NCBI GenBank assembly: GCA_007644065.1
Contig: VJWN01000001.1
Coordinates: 138,340 to 202,339 of the forward strand
Origin: Margaritispora aquatica
Lineage: Eukaryota > Ascomycota > Leotiomycetes > Helotiales > Discinellaceae
DNA length: 64,000 nucleotides
Reading direction: 5' to 3'
Below are positions 24,088-34,339 of the stretch, piece after piece; within the stretch, counting starts at the first letter, position 1, and every line of letters starts with the position of its first letter. The notes under the pieces are model-generated. The model saw only the letters and a list, made by a program, of their open reading frames with translations. It made no database searches and had not been told where the DNA came from. The position numbers and the translations under genes were made by a program.

Positions 24088-25753
24088 ATGAGTTCAATCA
24101 AGGGAAGCAGTGCGGACGGTCCAGTAACGGACCTGGGAGAGGGAGATGTCAAAGGCATTGGTGCTGAAGCTGCTCATGCCATTGAGGTCGAGCATCAGAT
24201 GACCTTCTTTGAGGGCGTGAAGCTCTACCCTGGTGCGGTGGGATGGTCGATATTCTTCTCGATGGGTATAATCATGACAGCTTTCGATCCTCAATTACTT
24301 GGCAATCTTTACGCGACCTCGGCATTTCAGAAGGATTTTGGGTACTTGTATGAGGGAGAATATATTGTGAGTGCTGCATGGCAGACGGGTCTGGGTATGG
24401 GAAATCCAATTGGTCAATGCGTGGGTGCACTCTTCGCTGCATATCCCATGGAGTGGTTTGGGAGAAAGAAGGTACGTTGAAAACACCGTCCACTTGAAAA
24501 AGCTTGTCTAACGCGTCTAGACCTTCGCTGCATGCGTAGTCACCACTGCTGGTTTCATCTTCATCCAATTCTTTGCCCGCTCTCTCAAGGTCTTGCTAGC
24601 AGGCGAGCTCCTTGGTGGTCTCGTCCTCGGAATGTATGCCACCATCGCCCCAGCATATGCATCCGAAGTCTGTCCTGTTGCACTTCGTGGTGTACTCACA
24701 GCATTCATAAATATGTGTTTCGTGCTCGGTCAGCTGATCGCCAACGGTGTCATTGCAGGCACCTCCAAGCTTGACAATCACTGGGCATACAGTGCTCCGT
24801 TCGCTGCACAATGGTTTTGGCCCCTCATCATCTTGCTAGGTATGCCTTTCGCGCCAGAATCACCATGGTGGCTAGTCCGAAAGGGAAGATTGGACGAAGC
24901 TGAGAAATCTCTTCGAACTCTCGCTTCACCTACTGTGGACATCAAGTCCACTCTCGCTATGATCATCGAGACCGATCGCTTGGAGCTAGAGATGGAAATT
25001 GGAACAACATACTGGGATTGTTTCAAAGGCAATAACTTGCGCCGAACGGAGATCTCAGTTGGTGTCTATACTATCCAAGTCTTTAGTGGTATCTATCTCG
25101 TCGGCTATGCCACCTATTTCTTCCAACGTAAGTATTCTCGCTTCCCAAACAATCGAATTTCCACTAACACGCAGGCAGTCGCCGGACTTGACAGCAACAA
25201 AGCCTTCGGCATGAGCTGTGGCTACCTTGCTGTCGGCTTTCTCGGTTGCGTGCTCTCCTGGCCTCTCCTGAACCGAATCGGCCGTCGCCGAATCTACAAC
25301 ACTGGAATTGCCACTCTCACAGTCATGATGTTCCTCATCGCAATCCTGGACTGCGCACCCAACTACTCATCCCGTCCCGCAGTGATCTGGGCCCAGTCCT
25401 CGCTCATGGTTCTTTGGAACGGAATTTACGACTTGACCATCGGCCCTATTTGCTTCGTCATCATCTGTGAGGTGTCAGCCACTAAAGTGCGGTCCAAAAC
25501 CATTGCTGTTGCGACAGCTGTACAAGCAGTGTTTGGAATCGTCATGACGGTCGCGATTCCGTATATGATTAATCCAGACCAGGCCAATATGCGGGGCAAG
25601 TTGGGATTTTTCTTTGGTGGCCTGAGTATGATTTCTTTCATCTGGGCGTATTTCAGGTTGCCTGAGACGTTTGGAAGGACGTATGAGGAGCTTGATTTAA
25701 TGTTTGAGAGGAAGTTGAAGACGAGAGAGTTTAAGGGATACAAGGTACTTTGA
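24088..25753 (+). CDS. MFS sugar (maltose/alpha-glucoside-type) permease, 3 exons
   Basis: Twelve-helix major facilitator sugar:H+ symporter of the plasma membrane, 521 aa, closest in motif style to fungal alpha-glucoside permeases. Exons are 24088-24471, 24521-25127 and 25179-25753. The second intron must end at the second of two AGs (GCAGGCAG) to restore QLAGLDSNKAF. Family signatures are visible: WFGRKK after helix 2-3, PESPWWLVRKGRLDEAEKSL between helices 6 and 7, NRIGRRRIYNTG after helix 8, and PETFGRTYEELDLMFERKL at the C-terminus. The soluble N-terminus of about 45 residues is usual. The exact sugar is not determinable. No glucosidase gene is adjacent in the window, so it is not an obvious MAL cluster. 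Confidence 0.93.
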
Positions 25754-26116
25754 GCTGAGAGCGCGATGGTAATGGTAGTCTAATATGGAGGTGGATAAGT
25801 TAATCGCTAGCTAATATATTTTGGCAATGAATTTGTTCATACTATTTTGTCTGGAGTCGTTCACATGACATCTCGTCCTCTCAGGCTAGATAATGAACCA
25901 CACTATAACAAAACGGCAAAGATAAACACAAAAACCTCAATCAGCAGTTCATCGTACTCTGCTTCTCCTTCCCAGCTTCTGCTTCCAACAACTAAATTCC
26001 AGAAACATTACAAATCAACATCAACATCAGTTTAAACACCAACACCTAACAACAAGGCGTCGTGGGCGTAATTGGATTACAGTAAAAGCAAACCATGTGA
26101 TCCTCAATAGCAGGAA
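25754..26116. other. Convergent intergenic region
   Basis: Short spacer between two 3' ends; no gene or RNA is seen. Confidence 0.5.
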
Positions 26117-26916
26117 TCAATATTCCCAACCCAGGGTAAACCACCAAACCCGTTGATTCTCCATAGGTGCAGAACGAACTGTTTGAGCGATGTTAACACG
26201 AGTGCCACTCGTGTCCACTCTCTCGAGTGGGGATTTGTGGGGATATAGATAGACAGGTCGATGAAAGATCAGCGAGTGGGTGGGCGGGTGCAAGACGGGT
26301 GCGCACAGCAACGAAAGTTGTATGATTGAAGTGGGTGGTTGGAGGGGCAGTTATGGAGGTGAATAGTAGACAAATGAGAGCAGCACGGATACTCACTTGA
26401 AGAAAATACACCAATTCCTTCTATCAGGCCCCACGGACCCGGTACAATTCCGCCAATATGGATCGGGATAAATGCCAGTACTGATGGGATAGGAACCCCA
26501 ATCTACCCGCAGTAACACGCCAAGAAATTAGCATTCCTCTTTCCCTAGTCTCATTTCCTCCCAGACCGCAAGCGAGAAGAGAAGATGCGAAATACGAGGG
26601 GAGGAAGCGAACAGCAATTCCCCAGAAAATACCGCTCCTCGCACAGATATACGCCAGCGTATAACGCGCGCTCCTCGAGCGTTTTGTTGCTTTTGAACGC
26701 GGCGACTTGGAGTTGGAGCTCTTCGTACGGGAGGGGACCAAGCGTGTAGGGTGGTGAGGAGGGGTCGAGTTTCTCGATGGTTGGTGCTACGATGGCGGAT
26801 GGGAGCTTGTGGGCTAGTGAGGGGATTGCGAGGGTTGTGGTGAAGAGGAGTGCGAGGAGTGCGAGGAGTGGGAGGAGAAGGGTGGAGAGGGAGAGGTGGG
26901 TGAGGAGGGATTTCAT
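26117..26916 (-). CDS. Putative small secreted or membrane protein, about 143 aa, 3 exons
   Basis: Tentative model. Exon 1 (26653-26916) starts MKSLLTHLSLSTLLLPLLAL, a strong signal peptide or anchor ending near TTTLA, then a Pro-rich stretch and one NKT glycosylation sequon. Joining at GTATAT to an acceptor behind a GCTAAT branch site gives exon 2 (26397-26502), which reads IGVPIPSVLAFIPIHIGGIV and GPWGLIEGIGVFSS, a hydrophobic, glycine-rich segment. A GTGAGT donor and CAAACAG acceptor lead to exon 3 (26117-26178), ending WWFTLGWEY. Introns of 150 and 218 bp are long for this window, so splice choices are uncertain. The family is not recognised. Confidence 0.4.
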
Positions 26917-28068
26917 GGTGATTGAGCTGTGAGTTGTGGAGTGGTATAGGAGGAGATAAGGGTGTTAGAGAGGACGTTAAAATGGAATTGAACAGAAGAG
27001 AATTATAGAGCTTGACATAATCTTGCCATCTCTCCGCCCCAATTACCAAAATTTACTTACTCTCTACGCTCGAGCCATTTCCCCGCCCTCTTCATTTCAA
27101 GCATTTATCCCGCTTGCTTGCTTGCTTACTTGCTGCCGCACTTCACTTCTACTGGCGAGAGTCAAATCAATGTACGTAGTATCTACAGATCAAAATAACC
27201 TGTCAGATTGGATGGAGAAGCCAAGACGGGTTGATTGCCCGTAAGGCATCTTTTATGCTTAACAGTGACAGTGACTCGGTGAGGAATTTATGATTTAGAT
27301 GTGCAAGATCTTGAGGCGAGGCTCATTTAGGATTTTAGAACTGTTGAGATGAGGTGCTGTGCCGTCTTGGATGTCCAGGAGATCGAGTGTTACTTTGAAG
27401 TCTTTACCCTCTTACATACACTACGCCTCGTCGATCTTCCCTATACAAAGCATCTTGGATCATTATGTCTGCGTTTAAAAATGTCATGAGAATTGAGATA
27501 GTCTCATATATTCAATTTTCTTGCCGCATAAGAACTGATCGGTTCCTACTGCACAAGCCTCCTTTGACACCTTCCTTCGAGACTCACGCGTCTCTGTACC
27601 AATTTGTTCTCTGATAACCTCACCACATGAAGTTGACAAAAACACAAATCCCCAGCGCAGTACCGGTGCTTTTTTCAGACGAATAACTGCTCTAATTCTC
27701 ATCTCTTCGCCAAGCTAGCGCTGTCTGCCTGCATTTCTCTCCTCGAGACAGGAATAACTTGACTATTTCTCCCTAAGGAGACCACTCAACAACGAGAAAA
27801 ATTGTGTGGTTGATTATACTATCGATTATTTTAATCACACTACCGAGCACCGCTTCCCCTGTTGAATCACGACTACTAAAGACTTTTTAAAATTGGGGGT
27901 ACGTAAAGAAAGGTCCTATCATGAAATAATATGGTTCCAAATTTGAAAGATACTCAGAGAGGAAACAATACCGTCCAGGGGTTTCAGCATACAAGGAAAA
28001 GGTGCACAAATGCTACATATCATCGCTGACTCTACCTTCACAAGTCCCGGTTTGCTCGTTTTCTCGAA
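26917..28068. other. Intergenic, no gene seen
   Basis: This spacer has only short open frames (26990-27250, 27484-27702) without supporting signals, plus a (CTTG)n stretch near 27111-27125. Confidence 0.45.
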
Positions 28069-28865
28069 TCAAAGATGCTGGATGTGATAGATACTCTCTT
28101 TTCCCATCCCTTCAACGCAACTCTTCTTCTCGGCTTGATTCTTCTTCAGTCCTTTCATGATCGAAACCGCAAGGCTCGGGGGAATCGAGGACACATGAGC
28201 GTCGAAAAACGGATTGTAGCCATATACCATGATATTGATGGCGAGCTGCGAGAGAGGACTTGTCGGATCATTTTCACCAGCAAGTTCCATAAAACGACCG
28301 AAGTTGCCGCCCTCCCACTGGACTTGTATCCACAAAGAGCTGAAGATCATATCAACAACATGATTTTGAAGAGCCGGTATAAGCGTTCGCTGTGCTAGTA
28401 TCCACAACTCTGCTAGCTTCGCGTAGTCTATAGGAAATTTTCCTTCCTTGCTCTTTACCCTCGGCATTTTAAACTTTTGGTGATAGACCCAGTGAACAAG
28501 GAGGCCGAAAACAGCTGGGTTTACATCTTCGAGGAGCATAGATTGACTTCCGGCTTCTTTGAACTCGCCATTGAAGGCTGCATTGAAAAATGGGGAATAG
28601 AAGCAGATGTACTCCTTGTGGATAGTGAAAGTTTGATTTTTGGACTCGACGGCTGTGCAGGTGTCGTGATTCGAAGCGGCAGGAGAGCATCCGTTTGGCG
28701 ATATCACAACCGTGATCGTGGGTTGAGGGGTGCTAGCGAATATTAACGGACATTTCTTTAGCAAGAAATATTACCTTTTAGAACTTCGATATAGATATTA
28801 GAAAGTGAGCCTTACTACAAGTTGGGAGCCCCAGGCGCCTTACTCTCTTCTTCTAAGCTCGACAT
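28069..28865 (-). CDS. BTB/POZ-domain protein, about 236 aa, 2 exons
   Basis: The frame contains a clear BTB fold: NQTFTIHKEYICFYSPFF, AAFNGEFKEAG, then LLEDVNPAVFGLLVHWVYHQ. A fungal-type C-terminal region follows (KLAELWILAQRTLIPALQNH). BTB domains mediate dimerisation and often recruit cullin-3; the partner here is unknown. The long frame has no ATG before the BTB core, so I infer a short first exon at 28819-28865 (MSSLEEESKAPGAPN). A GTAGTA donor there joins a CTAG acceptor at 28733, after which exon 2 (28069-28732) reads TPQPTITVVISPNG. The start is therefore less certain than the domain. Fungal genomes carry many such single-BTB proteins. Confidence 0.75.
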
Positions 28866-29804
28866 TACGAACTGCATATCCAAACATCAGTTTCTTCGCA
28901 CTGACCAAAGAGGAAGGAGGCTCGCAATACTTCTGCTTTAGTTAGTCAAGCTTTGGTTTTGGTTATTGTGGTTGATTCTAGAGTAGAAGGCGTATGTGAG
29001 GTCTGGGGCGGGGCACCTGTGTTTGGGCTTTACCGTCCGCCATACGGTTGGCCTGGCCATAGATATACTTCCGAAGAAACTATCATTTCTTAAACGACAG
29101 TAAAAGCAACATAAGCTACCACCATACTCGCCCAACCATCAGTATTTGTGTGTAACCATTAACAAGGGCCCTTCGCTTAATTAAAAGTATTATTCTTCCC
29201 CCTCCTAAATAAAAATTATCCAGTGGAGACGTGTGGGTAGTAAGCCTTTTAGTCACTTAAAGCAGCCCTGAATACACTTTACTCAAAGAGGTTAGGCGCC
29301 TAATAAAAAGGTACCTTAGTGTACCGCTAACTTATAATTTAGCGAGATTATTCATTCCCCAGTAAATGGAATACATCTACAAGTATTGATCAGAGTTATC
29401 GGATGTATATTAAATACTTGTACAGTGTTCAAGTTGTTTAGCTAGCTCCACTACTGCACCAACAGGCGCTTTTCCAGATCCAATGACTTAGCACTACCAA
29501 GGCATTCTTAAATTACGTCTGCAGTATTACCCTCCAACGTAGTGACCTACCAACTCCTTGTATTACATGAAAGCCTCGTATGACCTGATTCTATAGGATT
29601 TCACAGACGACGCTCTTATTTCTTAAACATATCCTCTTAATCATCTTTGGGATATACTACAAAGCCAACTCATCTGCTAGATTCGACAACGCTTTACTTG
29701 GCTAGCCTACGTCTTCCATAGCCAGAACGGAGTTACGTACTTCCAAGCGCAGATCACCCTAACTACCTCGCAGGCGTCTATTCTCCTGCCACATTGTTTT
29801 AAAG
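28866..29804. other. AT-rich spacer upstream of the repeat protein
   Basis: No gene is seen. The stretch 29150-29760 is AT-rich with short palindromes (for example TTAGGCGCCTAA near 29291) and may be decayed repetitive DNA; no element ends were found. Confidence 0.4.
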
Positions 29805-31967
29805 ATGGAAAGAATAGAACAAGTAGCGTTGGGAATTATGGAGAGGGACCTAACTGAGATACAGGAGCTACTAGCGCAGCTGCCGGATGAAGTGAGCATT
29901 TCGGAGAGGGCGCTTGAAGTAGCTGCCAAGAATATATGGCAAGGTGCCCGAATGATGGAGAAGTTATTGGAGAAGAAGGGTGCGAAGGCCAATATTACGG
30001 AAGATGTAGTGAAGGCAGCAGTAGGGAATGAAAGGATTGGGAAAGAGGTAATGACAGTCTTGCTCGAACAGCGAGGCGCAGATATATTGATCACAGAGGA
30101 GGTGATGAAGACGGCGGTAGGCAATAATTGGAAAGGGAGAGAGATAACAACAGCTTTGCTTAAGCAGCGTGGGGCAGACATAGTAATCACAGAAGAGGTA
30201 ATAAAATCAGCGGTAGGGAATGATAGAATTGGGAAAGAGATAATTATGGTTTTGCTTAAAGAGCGCGGGGCAGACATGGTAATCACAGGGGAGGTGATAA
30301 AGGCAGCGGCAATGAATAATAAGACTAGGGCAGAGATGACAACGTTCTTACTAGAGCAGCGCGAGGCAGACGTGGTTATTACAGAAGAGGTAGTGAAGAT
30401 AATTGTTGGTCAGTTTGAGTGGGAGGTGATAGCACTCTTATTTGAGCTACACGGGGCAGACGTGGTGATTACAGAAGAGGTAATAAAGGCTGCCACAGGG
30501 AATAAGAGATGGGGGGGAGAGGCATCGCTACTCCTGCTTAAGCAACGTGGAGCGGATATGGCGATCACAGAAGGAGTGGTGAAGATAATTGTAAGTGGTT
30601 TTGGGTTGGAGGTGATATCGCTTTTACTTGAGCTACGCGGTGCAGACGTGATGGTTACAGAAGAGGTGGTAAACGCTGCGGCAAGGAATAAGGATAGGGG
30701 GAAAGAGATAATGATTCTCCTACTTCAGCAGCGCGGAGCAGATATGGCGATTACAGAAGAGGTAGTGAAGGCAATTGCAAGTCAATTTGATAGGGAGGTG
30801 ATGGTACTCTTACTTGAGCTACGCGGACCAGACGTGGTGAAGGCAGCGGCAGAAAACAAGCGGCCCCTTCCTGGTACACTCTACCGACTTCATTTGGGTG
30901 TGCTTCGACGTCTGCGTCCCAGGCTGGCTACTCAATACCGACGACTGGAATGGAAGTGTAACTGCGGTATGCCACTTTATGGCGACTTTCGAGGTAGCGA
31001 TGATGAAATTGACAAACTTGTGATGGAGATTCAAGCCCATGGATTTCCCGTCACACAGAGCGGTTACAGAGCAAAGCCATTATCGTCAAGCTCCACGCAA
31101 ACCACGGCATCAGATTCCGTGTCGCTGGCGCCTCCAAGATCTGAGGGGTTTCATGAAACAGGAAGCTCCTCTATCAATAAATCTCAAGTAGTTGGCCGTA
31201 TGCCAAACATAATTACTGTTAAAATCGGTACAGCAGCCTCTCAGTCAATCTCTAGGCTTGAGCAGCAGAAATGTGTGGCATTATATGTCAACAGGGGTTC
31301 GTTCCGAAAGATTTACAATGAGGTTGACATATTCACCCTCCCAGGAGATAATCGGATATTCAGTCGTTTCAAGAAGGCATACGAAGCATGGCTTAGCCCT
31401 CGGACTGACATGATCAGCAGTTGGCTCACGAAACCAGTAGACATCAGCTACATCCAGTTAGCAGCAAGCGCAAGATGCGCCTATCGGATTACTGGCTCCC
31501 CTGATTGTACGATTTGCGCGCACATGGAGAATGAGGATGACTTGGTTGTAATGCGCAGATACGAGCCTCATTCTGCTACCTCGGCTCTCGCTCATCCTCC
31601 TATTCCCTCAAACTTGTTTCTTCACCTGTGGAAGTGTCCGGCAGGTATTTCACCAGCATTGCAGTCAATGTGGCTTGATCGCTTGCCAAAGAAGATTGAT
31701 GAGACGCCGGAGGAATTGTGTCATCGAGGGGTACGACCAAATGACGAATCTTTTCGCGGGTGGGGCATCTTGGTTAAACAACGTATACATAAGCGGCGAG
31801 TCTTGCTGTTGACTACAGCTATGGCTGTAATTGCTCTCGTCATCCCTATAATCTATCCGATTGAGAAGAAAGACGTATCTAGTGCATTTGCGATTGGTGC
31901 TGTTGCGGTAGCATATTGGGCAATTTATATAACAGCACTATACTTAGAGCTTCAAAGGCACCAATAA
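29805..31967 (+). CDS. Tandem-repeat protein with two-pass membrane C-terminus, 720 aa
   Basis: Single-exon 720-aa protein. Residues 43-351 form ten helical repeats of 30-32 aa around LLLEQRGADVVITEEVVKAA, a repeat style I associate with fungal ankyrin-like or NLR-linked proteins. The central part has a Cys-containing block (WKCNCGMPLYGDF), then RGSFRKIYNEVDIFTLPGDN. The C-terminal third reads SNLFLHLWKCPAG, RLPKKIDETPEELC and GWGILVKQR, followed by two membrane helices (VLLLTTAMAVIALVIPIIYP and FAIGAVAVAYWAIYITALYL). That layout resembles, from memory, a family of uncharacterised fungal membrane proteins often attached to NLR-like or HET modules. No NACHT or kinase domain is present, so it may be a repeat sensor or effector part only. 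A role in non-self recognition is inference. Confidence 0.82.
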   Translation: MERIEQVALGIMERDLTEIQELLAQLPDEVSISERALEVAAKNIWQGARMMEKLLEKKGAKANITEDVVKAAVGNERIGKEVMTVLLEQRGADILITEEVMKTAVGNNWKGREITTALLKQRGADIVITEEVIKSAVGNDRIGKEIIMVLLKERGADMVITGEVIKAAAMNNKTRAEMTTFLLEQREADVVITEEVVKIIVGQFEWEVIALLFELHGADVVITEEVIKAATGNKRWGGEASLLLLKQRGADMAITEGVVKIIVSGFGLEVISLLLELRGADVMVTEEVVNAAARNKDRGKEIMILLLQQRGADMAITEEVVKAIASQFDREVMVLLLELRGPDVVKAAAENKRPLPGTLYRLHLGVLRRLRPRLATQYRRLEWKCNCGMPLYGDFRGSDDEIDKLVMEIQAHGFPVTQSGYRAKPLSSSSTQTTASDSVSLAPPRSEGFHETGSSSINKSQVVGRMPNIITVKIGTAASQSISRLEQQKCVALYVNRGSFRKIYNEVDIFTLPGDNRIFSRFKKAYEAWLSPRTDMISSWLTKPVDISYIQLAASARCAYRITGSPDCTICAHMENEDDLVVMRRYEPHSATSALAHPPIPSNLFLHLWKCPAGISPALQSMWLDRLPKKIDETPEELCHRGVRPNDESFRGWGILVKQRIHKRRVLLLTTAMAVIALVIPIIYPIEKKDVSSAFAIGAVAVAYWAIYITALYLELQRHQ
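29931..30857 (+). repeat. Ten coding tandem repeats, 96/90-bp units
   Basis: Units 1-5 are 32 codons each. From unit 5 onward, 32-codon units (ending in VVKII-VG or similar) alternate with 30-codon units lacking two residues in the first helix, and the last unit is truncated. The alternation implies that later growth was by duplication of a 62-codon pair. Confidence 0.8.
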
Positions 31968-32899
31968 GGGTAGTGGCGATGCTTTTCAAAGTACAGGGAC
32001 GGAACTGTTGAAGTATTGTGGGATGATTTTATCAACGTTGTCGATATCTTGTGGCCGAGACAGTGGACGACGCGCTGGCAGCCGGATCATCAACACGGGG
32101 TGCACGATCTCGTCTGGATCAACATTGAATTCCATTACAGCAGCGCTCCAGCTCAATGGATATACGAAAGCGGTTTATGATTTGGATGAGTTGAGGGGTC
32201 TGCAATTTTTGTTTTCATTATTAATGGGGTTGTGGGACTGGACTTGCTGCTTGTTAGCTCGTGTTTGTGGTGTGTTGCGTGCTAAGGAGTAGTTGGCGAT
32301 AAAATGGAGAAATGACTTTGCACCACTCGATAAATTTCCTAGTCAAACTCAGTTGATTTTTTGACAGTCGATGGATTTGTTTCTTAACCAAGCCGTAGAC
32401 AGAACAAGTCCACGGTAGAAACTGTGTTATAAATTCGACTCTTGCCGGAAGATTAAGCGAAGTACTGTACTTTGAAATTGAAATTGAAGTTTCGTATTTC
32501 AGACCCACCTCAACCCATCTATCAAGAAGCACCATCACTAATATTATTCTATCTATTCCCCAAAATCGGAATGGCCCACTGATACAGAACATCCTGTTAA
32601 GTCTACTTGGTTGTATCTACAGCTAACTACTCGTCCTTTAGTCGTAGTAAGCAATGTCTGTTGGCACCAACTTAAAGAGATGATTACCAGCACGCTAACT
32701 AGCAAGCAAATTGACGAGTAAATAAGTAGGTGAGATGGAGTCAATAGTGTAAGTGAAAGTGTGTTTTAATGCGACAAATACAAATGAATGTATAAATTTC
32801 TTATTCTCGGATACCGTTTGCTCCTTCACAATGACAATTAGATGCCCTCCTAAAATCCAATTATAATTTCCGCCCCAGACACCTCAGAAATCCACAACC
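31968..32899. other. Spacer holding an orphan coding fragment
   Basis: Apart from the fragment at 31974-32180 nothing convincing is seen. Minus-strand frames at 32254-32744 have no recognisable content. Confidence 0.4.
31974..32180 (+). pseudogene. Orphan coding fragment without a start codon
   Basis: A stop-to-stop frame of 68 codons begins right after a TAG at 31971 and has no ATG. It reads SKYRDGTVEVLWDDFINVVD, then ILWPRQWTTRWQPDHQHGVH, with a Trp- and His-rich composition unlike random translation. It begins only 6 bp after the stop of the repeat protein but in another frame. It may be the 3' end of a decayed gene or an exon of an unrecognised one. I cannot assign a family. Confidence 0.3.
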
Positions 32900-34339
32900 C
32901 TAGAACCTAGACTCAACCTTCTTCTCCGTCTCCCCCAAAGCCCACGCGCTCTTCTTGGTCTGACTCCTCGCTGCGCTCGCCTGTGCTTCCGTGAACCCCT
33001 TCGCCTCTACCGCCGGATTATACCCGAGCTTGTTCCGCTTTCCCACCTCCGCGTTCTCCACAGGCGCATTGGTCTTTCCATCTGCACGCTTATACACTGT
33101 GACCACCACCGCGCCGCCAAGGCCCAAATTATGCTGCAGCGCGACCCTCGTGTCAGGGATCAGACGATTGTTCGCCCACCCACGCAAATGCCACACCAAT
33201 TCCGCGCATTGTGCAATGCCGGACGCACCAAGCGGATGGCCCTTGGAAATCAGCCCGCCGGAGGGGTTGATGACCACTTTGCCGCCGTACGTGATATCGC
33301 CGTTGCGGACGAGCTCGTGCGCTTTGCCTGGGGGACTGAGACCCAGTGCATCAATGGTAATCATCTCGTTTGCGGAGAAGCAGTCGTGTAGTTCGCACAC
33401 CTTTACGTCTGCTGGTGTGACTTTAGCTTCGGCCATGGCCACTTTGGCTGCGTATTGTGTCATCTCGAAGCCCATGAGATCAATGGCGCTTCGGGAGAAG
33501 AGACTTGGTGCGTCGGTTGCGAGACATTGGCCTGCAATGAGGATGGCTTGTTCTTTGAGGTGTGGGCGTGCATCTAGGAAATCTTGCGAGACGAGAACAG
33601 CTGCTGCGCCACCGTCGGAGGTTGGACAGCATTGGAGTTTTGTGAGAGGTTCGTGGATCATGGGGGACTTCATGATTTGTTCGAGTGTATAGACGTCCTT
33701 GAATTGTGAGTATGGGTTTCGTTGGGAATGCTCGTGGTTGACGCGTGCGATTTCAGCGAAGTCTTCAGGTTTAGCACCATATCTGAGGAAATGTTAGCAC
33801 AATTTGCAAGACAGATGATGAGAGAATAGAGAATGGGGTATGTACTTCTCCATATATTCCCGTCCGGCATTTCCAAACATTTGCGCTGCACCTGGAGCAG
33901 TCGTCACTCCCCGTGTAGCAGCCATCATCTCTCCGGTTGTGCCAGTCGGGTTACTCCTATCCTGCCAGAAGCTCTGCAAGCTGCCAGGCATCATCTTTTC
34001 AAATCCCACCACAAGTATACAATCTGCGCCGCCATGGCTGATGACATTCCTTGCCAAATGCAAGCCCGTCGAGCCAGTCGAGCAGTTGTTGTTGACATTG
34101 TAGATGGGGATTTGGGTCATGCCGAATTGGTAGAAGACGCGCTGGCCACAGGTCGAATCGCCGTAGCAATAGCATGCTACGCCCTGGTCGACGTCGTCGT
34201 AGCTGATTTGGGCATCGAGCATAGCTTTGATGCCTGCTTCGAACCCGAGTTCAGTGTAGTCCACTTTGCCGCGGGGCTTGATGAACTTGGTCATGCCTAC
34301 ACCAAGAACGTAGCATGGTTCATTGCGCTTGATAACCAT
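32900..34339 (-). CDS. SCP-x-type thiolase (acyl-CoA acyltransferase), 2 exons
   Basis: Predicted 458-aa thiolase-like enzyme of the sterol-carrier-protein-x/lipid-transfer type, expected to cleave 3-ketoacyl-CoA by CoA-dependent thiolysis, probably in peroxisomes. Exons are 33846-34339 and 32900-33782; the 63-bp intron (GTACAT..CTCAG) splits a Lys codon. The nucleophile is Cys86 in VNNNCSTGSTGL. Further catalytic motifs are CELHDCFSANE and the C-terminal GGLISKGHPLGASG. The C-terminal tripeptide is SRF, close to but not the canonical SKL-type PTS1, so peroxisomal import is likely but unproven. No SCP2 domain is fused at the C-terminus, in contrast to animal SCP-x. Confidence 0.93.
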
